A stretch of 43,200 nucleotides of DNA from Pseudomonadota bacterium (GTDB taxonomy: Bacteria; Pseudomonadota; Gammaproteobacteria; Steroidobacterales; Woeseiaceae). The position numbers and the translations under genes are program-made. Below, one piece after another: positions 8,558 to 17,609 of this stretch (position 1 is its first letter; every line of letters starts with the position of its first letter). The notes under the pieces are model-generated. The model was given only the letters and a program-made list of their open reading frames with translations. It did not search any database and had not been told where the DNA came from. The stretch spans positions 1 to 43,200 of the forward strand of contig JADFNG010000011.1 of assembly GCA_022563505.1 (NCBI GenBank), in the 5' to 3' direction.

Positions 8558-9973
8558 ATGCACAAGCGCCTCATACCCACCGATATCGAATTCGGATCCA
8601 TCAGCTTCGACGCTGAACTGGTCAGCCGTTACAGTGGACGGGGCCCGCGATACACGTCATATCCAACGGCCGTGCAGTTTACCGACGAGTTCACTGCAGC
8701 GGACTATCGCGCAGCGGTCCTTGCCAGCAATGAGAACGGGCGCCCTTTATCTCTCTATGTGCATATCCCTTTCTGCGCCACGCTTTGCTACTACTGTGGC
8801 TGTAACAAGATTGTGACGCGAAATGCGGCCCGGGTGACGGACTATCTCGACTACCTGTATGCCGAGGTCACCCTGCAGGCAGAATTGTTCGACAATGACC
8901 GCGTGGTCGAGCAGCTGCACTTCGGCGGTGGCACACCAACCTATCTGGACGATGAACAGATGTGTCATTTGATGACCCACCTGAGCCAGGCCTTCACGCT
9001 TGAGACAGGACCGTCGCGTGAATTCTCGATCGAGGTCGATCCTCGCTCTGTTCACAGTGGCTCCATGCAGCTTCTGGCGAAACTTGGATTCAACCGATTA
9101 AGTCTTGGCATACAGGATTTCAATCCGCTGGTGCAGCGCGCCGTCAATCGAATCCAGTCAACCGGGGAGGTGCAAAAGCTGGTCGATGACGCGCGTAAAT
9201 ACGCGTACCGTTCCATATCGTTTGACCTGATCTACGGACTGCCGCATCAGAGCGTCGCAAGTTTTGACACCACACTCGACCAGGCCATAGCCATGCGCCC
9301 GGACCGGCTTGCGATTTACAACTACGCGCATTTGCCGGAACGTTTCAAGGGTCAGCGCATGATTCACGCCAAGGATTTACCCAGCGCGGAAACGAAGCTC
9401 GAGATATTGCGACACACCATTGAAAAGCTGATCGACGCCGGCTATGTGTATATCGGCATGGACCATTTTGCGTTGCCCGAAGACGATCTCGTCCTCGCCA
9501 AACAGGACGGTACGCTGCAACGAAACTTTCAAGGCTATTCAACGCACGGTGGCTCAGACCTGGTGGCGCTGGGCGTCAGTGCAATTGGGAATATTGGCAA
9601 TACCTACGCGCAAAATTCCGTGAGCACGATTGAGTACGAAGCGCTGCTGTCAAACCGGCAGTTACCGATAAAGAAAGGCCTTCGCGTGGATGAGGATGAT
9701 CAGATACGGGCTGCTGCCATTCAGGACATTATGTGCCACGACGGAATTGATTTTGCCGTATTCGGACAACGCCACTCCATCAATTTCAGTGAATATTTTG
9801 CCCCGGAACTCGACCGACTCACCGATCTTGCACAGGACAATCTGATCGTCTTCACTGACGAAGCCATTACCGTGACGGCGAAAGGACGCCTCCTGTTGCG
9901 CAGCATTGCAATGATATTTGACCGCTACCTGGCCAGCGCAGAGGCGCACAAGCGATTCTCGCGAGCCATTTAA
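8558..9973 (+). CDS. hemN: Oxygen-independent coproporphyrinogen III dehydrogenase
   Basis: A 471-residue radical-SAM enzyme of heme synthesis. It decarboxylates coproporphyrinogen III to protoporphyrinogen IX without oxygen, in the cytoplasm. The iron-sulfur motif is complete: Cys73, Cys77 and Cys80, plus the HemN-specific Cys82 (CATLCYYCGC). The GGGTPT SAM-binding motif follows. An N-terminal RYSGRGPRYTSYPTA segment and a HemN C-terminal domain separate it from HemW. Length agrees with E. coli HemN (457). GAGG lies about 11 bases upstream of ATG 8558. Pairing with ctaA points to a heme supply block in an organism that meets low oxygen. No FNR-type dyad was seen in the short gap upstream. 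Confidence 0.96.
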   Translation: MHKRLIPTDIEFGSISFDAELVSRYSGRGPRYTSYPTAVQFTDEFTAADYRAAVLASNENGRPLSLYVHIPFCATLCYYCGCNKIVTRNAARVTDYLDYLYAEVTLQAELFDNDRVVEQLHFGGGTPTYLDDEQMCHLMTHLSQAFTLETGPSREFSIEVDPRSVHSGSMQLLAKLGFNRLSLGIQDFNPLVQRAVNRIQSTGEVQKLVDDARKYAYRSISFDLIYGLPHQSVASFDTTLDQAIAMRPDRLAIYNYAHLPERFKGQRMIHAKDLPSAETKLEILRHTIEKLIDAGYVYIGMDHFALPEDDLVLAKQDGTLQRNFQGYSTHGGSDLVALGVSAIGNIGNTYAQNSVSTIEYEALLSNRQLPIKKGLRVDEDDQIRAAAIQDIMCHDGIDFAVFGQRHSINFSEYFAPELDRLTDLAQDNLIVFTDEAITVTAKGRLLLRSIAMIFDRYLASAEAHKRFSRAI

Positions 9974-10009
9974 TCGCCACGCCGGCTGCATACCGAGTTC
10001 GTGTTGTTC

Positions 10010-10744
10010 TCATTCCGCTCGCGTCTTTCGCAGGTGATAATCAAACGGTTCGCCACCGACGAAGCGATTGTTGATCCAGAGTATCAGCATCCCCTCAACA
10101 TAGCGGGCATGACGAAGTGGACCCAGGTCGATCGTCTCGAATCCCATCGCTGACGCCAAGCTTGCGACGGTCGCCTTCGCTGACTCGTTGTCGCCAACCA
10201 ATGGAATAGTGAGCGGCCCACCGGCCAGTTCGGGATCGATCATCGTTCGCCAGTCCAGGGTATTGAATGCTTTGACAACGAAGGCACCCGGCGCCGCCGC
10301 CTGAATTATCTCTGCATTCGACGTGGCAACGCGGTGAATGAAAAAACCGTTGTCATCCCGGCCAAGCGGATTGGTTGGATCGATGATGATCTTGCCCGAC
10401 AAATCACCGAGACCTCTGGTGACCGCTTCAACGACCATTCCCGGCACCGCAATCACGACAATAGTGGCGAGATCAGCTGCCTCGGCGGGTGTTGTTGCAC
10501 TGGCGCCATGTCCGGTTTTCGCCACGAGGTCGATGACTTTCTGTTGTGACGGGTCGCGTGAACCGTAAACGATACGATGGCCAAGCGCAGCAAACTCAGG
10601 CCCAAGCGCACGCGCGACATCACCCGTGCCTATGACCGCAATCGTCTCGGCATTGGCCAGCGAAGACCCTGTGAGTCCGACGGTTATCAGGAAAATTGCG
10701 AGGAGCGACGCCCGCTTGCGGGAGAATCCGGTCAAAGGGTTCAT
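10010..10744 (-). CDS. Exported NADP-binding oxidoreductase, F420:NADP-oxidoreductase-like
   Basis: A 244-residue protein with a Sec-type signal peptide (basic MNPLTGFSRKR, hydrophobic core, cleavage near LANA-ET) directly followed by a Rossmann strand VIGTGDVARAL (about residues 37-47). The body has YGSRDPS and DPTNPLG, features of the COG2085 family of NADP oxidoreductases related to archaeal F420-dependent NADP reductase. ATG 10744 is chosen because it begins the signal peptide; the frame is open to 10786. Cofactor-dependent dehydrogenases of this fold are normally cytoplasmic, so an exported copy is odd and its electron partner is unknown. It is convergent with hemN and has no operon partner. 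Confidence 0.75.
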   Translation of the reverse strand: MNPLTGFSRKRASLLAIFLITVGLTGSSLANAETIAVIGTGDVARALGPEFAALGHRIVYGSRDPSQQKVIDLVAKTGHGASATTPAEAADLATIVVIAVPGMVVEAVTRGLGDLSGKIIIDPTNPLGRDDNGFFIHRVATSNAEIIQAAAPGAFVVKAFNTLDWRTMIDPELAGGPLTIPLVGDNESAKATVASLASAMGFETIDLGPLRHARYVEGMLILWINNRFVGGEPFDYHLRKTRAE

Positions 10745-10866
10745 GGCGTTGTGCCTGTTGAAATCCACAATGCACAACGATAGCATTTTGACCTGCAGGA
10801 TTCCCTTTTTACCGGGAAATCAGGTCGCGATCACCGCAGGGAAATCCGACGTACGCATTAGCAATC

Positions 10867-11094
10867 TTACCGGTCGGTGGCAACCGACCGTACTGTCGAA
10901 TGTGATTTTTGACGATAACGCTGGCGCATCGTGAAAATACCTACGCCACACAGGCAACACACGAGACCAAGACCGATGTACCAGATCGTCGATGCAAATG
11001 CGAAACCCAAATAAAGCCCGACAAATATAAAAATGAGTCCAGCGAAAAACCAGAACTGGGGTATTTTTTCGTATATTGATTCGGGTAGCCACAT
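10867..11094 (-). CDS. Small membrane protein, unknown function
   Basis: A 75-residue ORF beginning MWLPESIYEKIPQFW with two predicted membrane helices (about 13-33 and 36-54) and a short basic C-terminus. The pattern looks like real small membrane proteins, but I do not recognise a named family. No clear ribosome binding site precedes ATG 11094. An 8-bp hairpin (CGGTCGGT at 10871-10878 and ACCGACCG at 10883-10890) overlaps its last codons and may end the transcript. It could be co-transcribed with the exported oxidoreductase gene 122 bases downstream. Confidence 0.5.
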   Translation of the reverse strand: MWLPESIYEKIPQFWFFAGLIFIFVGLYLGFAFASTIWYIGLGLVCCLCGVGIFTMRQRYRQKSHSTVRSVATDR

Positions 11095-11421
11095 AGTGTT
11101 GATCGCAAAAAGTCGTTTGACGAAGCAAACGGAGAATGCACGTTATTGCATCGAAATGCCGGGGCTTTGCTCACAAAACCTGCTCCTCACCAGCAGTATC
11201 TGAAGAAATTGCGACCTGCTTCACAAATTTTTCAGGGTGAATCGACAGAGATCAGCTTGATCCGGGCGGGCAACTGGAAAACGCCCGGCGGCAAGCATCG
11301 CTGAGGGAAATCTGTTTTCCTTTATTGGCGGTGACGGGTTATTGTTCGGCAACGGCTTGCGCAGCCGACTCCCGGACAGTCATGAATCGGCTGGCGCATG
11401 AATGAAAACAGGGGGAAAACC
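11095..11421. other. Intergenic region, nothing recognised
   Basis: 327 bases between the small membrane protein gene (minus) and the DUF2165 gene (plus). Short open frames on both strands look non-coding. It must contain at least one divergent promoter, but no strong -35/-10 pair, operator or repeat was identified. A GGGAAATC-N-GTTTTCC pairing near 11305-11325 is too short to interpret. Confidence 0.35.
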
Positions 11422-11907
11422 ATGATCCGATATCTCAAGATTTGTCTTGTCTTATTCGTTGCGCTGTTTTGCCTGATGTATGCCGGCCAAAACCTGGTGA
11501 ATCTACACGCTGCTTTCGACTTCGTCGCCGATATTGTATCAATGGGCAACCAGGTTGTTTATCCAAGATCGTTGGGGCCCGCCATCCATAGCCCGGCACT
11601 GGTCTGGATATTGCTGTGCATCATAATCACCCTGGAAATCGCTGCCGGACTGCTGGCCGTCAAAGGCGCTTTGGACCTCTGGAAAGTGCGCAACGCAGAT
11701 GCGGCAGCATTCAATAACGCCAAGACATTTGCGATATTGGGTGCCGGCATGGCCGTGGTTATCTGGTTCGGATTGTTTTCCACCCTTGGTGGAGCGTACT
11801 TCCAGATGTGGCAAACAGAACTGGGGTCCGTTGCGCTCCAGGGAGCGTTTCAGTACGCGGTACTCAACGGCATCGTTCTCATCTTCGTCAATATGACCGA
11901 TACCTGA
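11422..11907 (+). CDS. DUF2165 family small integral membrane protein
   Basis: A 161-residue inner-membrane protein with four predicted helices (near the N-terminus, about 60-80, 100-122 and 135-155). The sequence fits the DUF2165 family of predicted small membrane proteins, whose function is unknown. ATG 11422 is preferred to the upstream ATG 11398 because AGGGGGAAA lies just before it and because the resulting N-terminus MIRYLK goes straight into the first helix. Four bases separate its stop from the end of the convergent gene. Confidence 0.75.
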   Translation: MIRYLKICLVLFVALFCLMYAGQNLVNLHAAFDFVADIVSMGNQVVYPRSLGPAIHSPALVWILLCIIITLEIAAGLLAVKGALDLWKVRNADAAAFNNAKTFAILGAGMAVVIWFGLFSTLGGAYFQMWQTELGSVALQGAFQYAVLNGIVLIFVNMTDT

Positions 11908-11910
11908 GGT

Positions 11911-12942
11911 TCAGAGACAGCGACGGCCAAAGGATCGCAGTAATCCTTCCTCATCTTCGGCCTTGATGAAGAATTGGGTGAGGTATGCGACCTTCGCCTC
12001 GATATCCTCCGGTAAGAGTCCGGGGGTCCCCCACAACACCGCCAATATATTGTCCCTTTGTGCGCTGACCGTTCTGAGCGCGTTGCGCAGTAATTCCGGA
12101 GACAGGCAAAGACCGCGATACAGCCTCTGCGTTACTTTTCGAATCCGCAGCGAAGGATGCGGGTAGGCATATCGGGCATTGACGAGACCTGCAAGATCGA
12201 AGTCATAGGGCACGTAATGCGTACTGGATCCGATTTTGAAAAGATCACCATTGTGGCAACAGATTTCCTCATCATCACCGGTCACGAGTGACCAGTCGGT
12301 ATTACCAATAAGGTACTGGAAGACAAATACGACGGCGGCCTGATTTTCATCCAGCGAACGTCGCAGCAGGCCATCTACTCGCACTGGCTTGCCACCTGTT
12401 CTGGCTGCCAGCTGACTCTCTGACTCGATCAGGAAACCGTACCGTTGCAACAACTTGCCTTTACCAGGCTCGTCGGTGTCGGTATATGCAACGCGCAGCA
12501 AGCGAACTCGGTAACTCATGTCTGAGATCAGGTTGAAGATTTTATAGGCCGCGAACTCCTCTAACGTATTTTTCTCGGCTTCATCAGACTTTTTGCAATG
12601 CGTTACCAGTTTTAGTTTGCCCTGACCCGAGAAAATCGTATCTTGGGTATCGGCGTTTGCGAAATTGATTCGCAGTGGCGGAAAATCGCACACTCTCAAT
12701 CGACTTTTCCCGCGCACTCTCAGGTTGACAGACAGTTGCGCGTCATTCGCCGTGAGAACAAAAGGCAATTCCGTACGTCTTTTTTTATTGGCTATCAATT
12801 CGTCCAGCGGACCAGCCAATTCCACCTCGAGAACGGTGTCTCCTTCAAACAGTGGCTCGACCGCTGCCTGAACCACGGTCGCTGGAAGACCAAACAATAG
12901 CAGCAGTAGAATGATGATCCTTTCCGGACCTGCGCAAGACAC
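11911..12942 (-). CDS. Secreted protein of unknown function, weakly CotH-like
   Basis: A 343-residue protein with a Sec signal peptide (core IIILLLLLFGLPATVVQA, cleavage after QAA). After an N-terminal beta-rich region (VNLRVRGKSRLRVCDFPPLRINF) comes KLKLVTHC and later VPYDFDLAGLVNARYA. The order basic beta region, conserved KL..H and a DFDxAG acidic motif recalls CotH-type atypical kinases, but the resemblance is weak and I do not claim activity. It starts with GTG 12942, two bases after the stop of the upstream beta-lactamase-like gene, so the two are almost certainly translated from one message. Paired cysteines suggest a periplasmic disulfide protein. Confidence 0.65.
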   Translation of the reverse strand: MSCAGPERIIILLLLLFGLPATVVQAAVEPLFEGDTVLEVELAGPLDELIANKKRRTELPFVLTANDAQLSVNLRVRGKSRLRVCDFPPLRINFANADTQDTIFSGQGKLKLVTHCKKSDEAEKNTLEEFAAYKIFNLISDMSYRVRLLRVAYTDTDEPGKGKLLQRYGFLIESESQLAARTGGKPVRVDGLLRRSLDENQAAVVFVFQYLIGNTDWSLVTGDDEEICCHNGDLFKIGSSTHYVPYDFDLAGLVNARYAYPHPSLRIRKVTQRLYRGLCLSPELLRNALRTVSAQRDNILAVLWGTPGLLPEDIEAKVAYLTQFFIKAEDEEGLLRSFGRRCL

Positions 12943-12944
12943 GC

Positions 12945-14285
12945 TTATTCAACAATCGCCTGGTAGACGCCGCTCACGAATTTATCCCGGACATTGCCTC
13001 GATCCGCCGGAAAGCGCTGGGTCATGATGATGCCAATCAGTTCCTCTTCGGGATCCACGAAAAACTGGGTATTGAAGAACCCGCCCCAGAAATAGGTCCC
13101 GACAGAACCCGGATGGCCAGCAAGGCCCGGATCCTCCAGAACGGCAAACCCGAATCCGAACTTGATGCCCGGCCCGACGTTCAGGTCGCCAATATTGTTC
13201 CTCATCATCATTGCGACCGTCGTTGGACTCAGCAGGCGTACTCCGTCGAGTTCACCGCCGTTAAGAAACATCTGTAGAAGCCTGGCATAGTCCGAGATTG
13301 TCGAAACAAGGCCGGCACCGCCCGAATAATAGCTGCGCGGTCCGTTGTAGGGATAGGTAGCGGAATAGACGAGGTAGCGATCCACGACGGTCTCATTTCC
13401 CAATTCACGCATCCCCCCGTCTTCGGTCGATGTGTAAACCGCGGCCAGTCTGCCAACCTTGTCGTCATCCAGAAAGAAATGCGTATCCACCATCGCGAGT
13501 GGGTCGAAAATCCGGCTAGCAAAATACTCCTTGAGCGTCATTCCGGAAACTACTTCCACCAGGTGGCCGAGCACGTCAATGGACAATCCATACGCAAACT
13601 GTTTGCCGGGCTCAAACAAGAGCGGTAGCTCACCCAGCCTGCCGCTCAAATCGGCGATGCGCCCCTCTGTTTCCGAAAAACCGTCGGAAACGCCAGCCTC
13701 GGCATAGAGGCGGGCAATCGTCTCTCGTTGGTAACCATTGCTGATAAACCGGTAGCTAATGCCGGAAGTGTGTGTCAGCAACTGCCGGATGGTGATCTCG
13801 CTCTCGGCCGCCGCAGTCTCCGCCTCACCTGAACCTGATGTCAAAATACGGAGGTCTTTGAATTCCGGGATATAGGCCGATACCGGATCACTGAGTAAGA
13901 AGTACCCTTCCTCATAAAGCATCATGACCGCCAGACTCGTGACCGGCTTGGTCATGGAGGCAATACGAAAAATGGTATCGGTCTCCATGGCCTCATCGTC
14001 GTCGATGTCCGCCATCCCGAAGGGTTTCAGGAAAGCGATCGAACCGTGACGCGCAATCAGCGCAACCGCGCCGGCGATTTCATTTTTTTCAATGGCGTCG
14101 GTGACGAGGTTTTCGACCCGTTGCAAGCGGGCAGCCGAAAAGCCCAGCGCTTGAGGATCGCCTTCCGGTAAGCCTTGCGCAATGGAAATACTTGCCAGAA
14201 AAATCAGACAAACAGACAAGACCGGCTGCCGCGTCCTTTTTAGGTACGAGCGGTATCTATTGCTACAAACAAGGCCACTGGACAT
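12945..14285 (-). CDS. Exported serine hydrolase, class C beta-lactamase-like
   Basis: A 446-residue periplasmic serine hydrolase of the AmpC/penicillin-binding protein fold. The catalytic SxxK motif is SMTK near residue 109, followed by QLLTHTSGISY and a YGLSIDVLGHLVE segment (the YxN-like site, here YGL). HPGSVG near the C-terminus is at the KTG-equivalent position. Such proteins are usually esterases or peptidases rather than true beta-lactamases. ATG 14285 is clear: GGGAGGAG lies nine bases upstream and it begins a signal peptide (core VLSVCLIFLASISIAQG). The longer frame to 14405 lacks this support. Operon with the secreted CotH-like protein downstream. Confidence 0.85.
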   Translation of the reverse strand: MSSGLVCSNRYRSYLKRTRQPVLSVCLIFLASISIAQGLPEGDPQALGFSAARLQRVENLVTDAIEKNEIAGAVALIARHGSIAFLKPFGMADIDDDEAMETDTIFRIASMTKPVTSLAVMMLYEEGYFLLSDPVSAYIPEFKDLRILTSGSGEAETAAAESEITIRQLLTHTSGISYRFISNGYQRETIARLYAEAGVSDGFSETEGRIADLSGRLGELPLLFEPGKQFAYGLSIDVLGHLVEVVSGMTLKEYFASRIFDPLAMVDTHFFLDDDKVGRLAAVYTSTEDGGMRELGNETVVDRYLVYSATYPYNGPRSYYSGGAGLVSTISDYARLLQMFLNGGELDGVRLLSPTTVAMMMRNNIGDLNVGPGIKFGFGFAVLEDPGLAGHPGSVGTYFWGGFFNTQFFVDPEEELIGIIMTQRFPADRGNVRDKFVSGVYQAIVE

Positions 14286-14491
14286 TGCTGACTCCTCCCA
14301 AATCCTCCGCCCACTATATCTTGGATTGCAAGGAACAATACGTGTCAGGAAAAACAAGCAATATTTCAATAAACGTCGGAGTTGCTGCCTGCAGCGGTGA
14401 GGCACGCTGCGCTACCGGACTGCACCATCCAGAATCCACTGACGAATTTCATCAATCACCGCCGGATCGAGTGCCGGTCGGGCCGTTTTCG

Positions 14492-15643
14492 CTATACGCT
14501 TTCCAGCGCCTTATCCAGCGCTTCAATCAGGTCTTCTACATCTTCCAGGCCGACCGACAGTCGCACCAGTCCGTCAATGATGCCAACACGAATTCGCTCA
14601 GCTTCTTCAACCGCTGCATGCGTCATCGTGACCGGATGCGTGACCAGCGATTCAACAGAGCCAAGGTTTTCTGCCAGCGTCCACAATTCAATCGAGTCCA
14701 TGAGCTGCTTGCCCGCTTGCAGGCCACCTTTTACTTCGAACCACATCATGGCGCCAAAGCCGCTCGCCTGCTTCTTGGCAAGTTCGTGTTGAGAAAACGA
14801 TTCCAGTCCCGGATATGCAACCTGTTTGACTTTTGGATGCGACTCAAGAAATTTTGCGATTGCCATTGCATTGGCCGACTGTTGCTCCATGCGAATAGAC
14901 AATGTCTTGCAACCTTGCAAAGTCAGCCACGCGACCATGGGTGACATGATCGAACCCGTACTGTTCTGGATAAATCGAATCTGTTCGTCCAGTTCGGCGG
15001 TCTTCGAGATCACGGCTCCGCCAACGGTCGCGTTATGTCCATCAAAATACTTGGTCGTGCTATGCAGCGACAAATCCGCACCGAGGTCGAGCGCTTTTTG
15101 GAAATACGGCGTCAGGAATGTATTGTCGACAACGTGTATCGCACCCGCCTCTTTGGAAATTTCCGAAATTGCTGCGATGTCCGACAACTTCATGGTCGGA
15201 TTAGCCGGCGTTTCCGTCAAAAACAGCTTTGTATTCTTTTGAACCCTGGCTTGAACGTCGTCCGGATTGGACGTATCCGCAAATGAAAACTCAATACCGA
15301 AACGGTTAAGAACTTTGGTGCAAAGACGATATGTGCCGCCATAAGCAACGTCAGAAATGATTGCGTGATCGCCGGCACTGAGGAAAGCAAGCATCGTGCA
15401 GGTTACTGCAGACATGCCGGTACCAAAACAGATCGTATCCGCACCGCCCTCGAGCACCGTCAGTTTATTTTCCAGCGCCCGCACCGTCGGGTTTCCCGAA
15501 CGCGAATAGCTGTACCCTTTAGACAGATATTCGTCGACCGATTCCTGGACGAAAGTGGTCGATTGGAAGATCGGCGTCAGAATGGCGCCGGTCGTCGGAT
15601 CCGGACTCACTCCGGCATGAATCTGCTTGCTGCGAAACCGCAT
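14492..15643 (-). CDS. Cystathionine gamma-synthase / gamma-lyase type PLP enzyme
   Basis: A 383-residue cytoplasmic PLP enzyme of Cys/Met metabolism. The PLP lysine lies in HSTTKYFDGH (about residue 203). YSRSGNPT near residue 45-52, the GTGMSAV turn binding PLP and the C-terminal RLSVGLED signature are all present. ATG 15643 is supported by AGGAG nine bases upstream; the frame is open further to 15697. This family includes cystathionine gamma-synthase (metB), cystathionine lyases and O-acetylhomoserine sulfhydrylase, and these cannot be separated reliably by eye. The length and HSTTKY context favour metB or a gamma-lyase. No other methionine genes are adjacent. Confidence 0.88.
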   Translation of the reverse strand: MRFRSKQIHAGVSPDPTTGAILTPIFQSTTFVQESVDEYLSKGYSYSRSGNPTVRALENKLTVLEGGADTICFGTGMSAVTCTMLAFLSAGDHAIISDVAYGGTYRLCTKVLNRFGIEFSFADTSNPDDVQARVQKNTKLFLTETPANPTMKLSDIAAISEISKEAGAIHVVDNTFLTPYFQKALDLGADLSLHSTTKYFDGHNATVGGAVISKTAELDEQIRFIQNSTGSIMSPMVAWLTLQGCKTLSIRMEQQSANAMAIAKFLESHPKVKQVAYPGLESFSQHELAKKQASGFGAMMWFEVKGGLQAGKQLMDSIELWTLAENLGSVESLVTHPVTMTHAAVEEAERIRVGIIDGLVRLSVGLEDVEDLIEALDKALESV

Positions 15644-15793
15644 CGCAATCTCCTGAATAATTGGCCTGCCCACATTCGGGCCAGATATGATACACAAACT
15701 GTGTCAGGACAGGAATGTACCGTTCCGGTGATCGGGTCACGTGTCAGTTCAGGCTCTGCAAGGATTTTCCGGCGATGGGCGGCGGAATTAAGG

Positions 15794-16213
15794 CTAGCAG
15801 CGTTCCTCTCGCCCGCTGCGTTTCAGGCTGCTGATTCCACTGTTGTAGCGATAGGTATAGACGGCAACGCCATCAGTGAACAGGCAGTGCACTTTGATCT
15901 CATGGCGCACGGGATGCCTCTGACCGATCAACTCTATTTTCTGTCCTACGCTGATGGTCGTCTCATCGAAGCCGAAGCGGCGATTTCGCGCCGGCGGTGC
16001 CATCAACAAATTCCAGTCTTGCCCTTGTGCATCGGTTGCAATCAATCGGTCATGCGGATTGCCGAGCTTGAGTTCTTTTACGGTCAGGACGATTTCGATG
16101 TCTTCCTTGTAGGATCCCCAACCATGGTGGGCAAGTGCATTCGACATCAGCACGAAAGATACCAACAACGTGCTGGCGGTGAGTAACAGGGTTGAGAGGT
16201 TTTTGGTTGTCAT
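15794..16213 (-). CDS. DUF6152 family exported protein (copy 1)
   Basis: A 139-residue periplasmic protein with a Sec signal peptide ending near SNALA, directly followed by the family hallmark HHGW. The rest is a single small beta-rich domain (LTVKELKLGNPHDRL, ISVGQKIELIGQ), matching the DUF6152 family in layout. The conserved N-terminal His pair suggests metal binding, but this is unproven. ATG 16213 is used; an in-frame GTG lies one codon upstream. It follows the hydratase-like lipoprotein gene by 96 bases on the same strand. A second DUF6152 gene lies 1.4 kb away on the other strand (17610). Confidence 0.75.
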   Translation of the reverse strand: MTTKNLSTLLLTASTLLVSFVLMSNALAHHGWGSYKEDIEIVLTVKELKLGNPHDRLIATDAQGQDWNLLMAPPARNRRFGFDETTISVGQKIELIGQRHPVRHEIKVHCLFTDGVAVYTYRYNSGISSLKRSGREERC

Positions 16214-16309
16214 CACAAAAGCGTTTCCGAATAAGAACTCACACGGATATGGAAGGATGGGATTCCGCTGTCCGGCGGAAATTCATTGTTTGGCACCGCG
16301 GATGCGCCC

Positions 16310-17248
16310 TCACTGTGAACGGTCCACCCTGATCGTCACGCTCAGCGGTTTTTCACTGAGCCCGTAGTAACTGAGTATGAATTCGTTGCTGATGTAAGCC
16401 GGGCCACGAGGCGAACCTTCATGTAACTGCCTCAGGATACCAATGTTGCCCAGTGACAGAATCTGTCCAGGCTCAAGGCGCTTGCCGGATTTCCGTAGCT
16501 GGTCACGGATCCATCGGACGACCGCAAGTGGCTCGTACCATCCGGCCATCGTACCCGCATCGATTTCATTGCCGTGCTCGTCATGCACAGCAAAGGTGAA
16601 TGAGTTGATCTTTTCGATCCATTCCTCCGTCGGTTCCAACAGGAGTGGCTCACCCACAAAAGACATGCGGCTGCCCATATTGGCAACGATCGTACCGTTA
16701 ATGCTGCGGGTGCCCTCTTCGTAGTACGGGTCGGGGATTTCGGCGAACGGAATGATGGCATCGAGTCCGGCCAGTGTTTCCAGATCGGTCTGCGCATCAT
16801 TGATCCGATCACTGCCCACCCGAAACGCGAAATCCGCCTCCAGAAATCCCCGCCGGGTCTGGTCGAGCCTCACTGCTGTGCCACTGCGGAAAATCATACC
16901 TCCCAGTATGGCACCACGAATCCCACCGGGTGGAAACGTCGGAAATCCCGGGCCGGGATCGTGCCCACCGGTTTTCCAGCCAACAACAGGCCCGAGCGCG
17001 GGTTCCATGTACTCGACCAGGCGATCCTGCCAGGCGTAGGCCTCTGCCAGCGTCATCTCATGCGCAAATCCCGGCATCGGTTCATGCGCCATGAAAGCGT
17101 CCGCAATCTGTCGAATTTCTGCATAAATGGCGTCGTCGTCGAGATTCGAATCTGCATTCACAGCCTCCAATTCCCCGCCACAAGCCAACAGCAAGGCGGC
17201 TGTCGCCAGCACCGGCAACCCATGCCGGTGATTGTTCGAATATCCCAT
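16310..17248 (-). CDS. Lipoprotein with 2-keto-4-pentenoate hydratase (MhpD-like) domain
   Basis: A 312-residue protein related to the MhpD/fumarylacetoacetate hydrolase superfamily. The body has VVGWKTGG, FLEADFAFRV (acidic metal-ligand region), AEIPDPYY and a closing GSPRGPAYISNEF. The N-terminus is a lipoprotein signal peptide: basic start, hydrophobic TAALLL and lipobox LLAC at about residues 20-23. Hydratases of this family act in the cytoplasm on catechol meta-cleavage products, so a lipid-anchored form is unusual. ATG 17248 has GGGAGTAG nine bases upstream. One acidic ligand is Asp instead of the usual Glu. It probably forms a unit with the DUF6152 gene downstream. Confidence 0.75.
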   Translation of the reverse strand: MGYSNNHRHGLPVLATAALLLACGGELEAVNADSNLDDDAIYAEIRQIADAFMAHEPMPGFAHEMTLAEAYAWQDRLVEYMEPALGPVVGWKTGGHDPGPGFPTFPPGGIRGAILGGMIFRSGTAVRLDQTRRGFLEADFAFRVGSDRINDAQTDLETLAGLDAIIPFAEIPDPYYEEGTRSINGTIVANMGSRMSFVGEPLLLEPTEEWIEKINSFTFAVHDEHGNEIDAGTMAGWYEPLAVVRWIRDQLRKSGKRLEPGQILSLGNIGILRQLHEGSPRGPAYISNEFILSYYGLSEKPLSVTIRVDRSQ

Positions 17249-17377
17249 GGCTCGCTACTCCCAAATTAACGCTTGTCCGGGAAGGCTGTATGCGGTATCA
17301 GATAGTGCAACAGCAAACACCCGAGTGATGGTGCCCATTGTATAATTTGCAGATCAATAGTTGTACGAGGTATTGCA

Positions 17378-17530
17378 ATGGCCCTGCGCTTGACTCTCAT
17401 CGCCGCAGCCACCGGACTACCAGCCACCATCACCGATTGGTTTTTCAAACGATTACTGGGATGGCAGCGATCGGATCATCGAAACGCAACCCATCGAAGC
17501 CAACGTCCGCGACTTTCGATTGATGTATGA
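17378..17530 (+). pseudogene. Possible broken or very short ORF upstream of DUF6152 copy 2
   Basis: ATG 17378, preceded by GAGG, opens a 50-codon frame beginning MALRLTLIAAATGLPA, which looks like a signal peptide start. It continues only with low-complexity basic residues and ends at 17530. The neighbouring frame across about 17400-17609 reads in a protein-like way (DYWDGSDRIIETQPIEANV, then RDFRLMYEQKK) and joins the DUF6152 frame without a stop. This could be one gene broken by a frameshift near 17440-17450, or chance. Weak evidence. Confidence 0.25.
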
Positions 17531-17609
17531 GCAGAAAAAACTTGCTATGTATTTTGAACGCACACAACGTCGACAATTTGACCGACCGGATTTCAGGGAT
17601 AAGCAAAGC

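Noticed and set aside
10871-10890. 8-bp hairpin as an intrinsic terminator
   Set aside because: It overlaps the last codons of the small membrane protein and has no U tract; mentioned only as a possible end signal.
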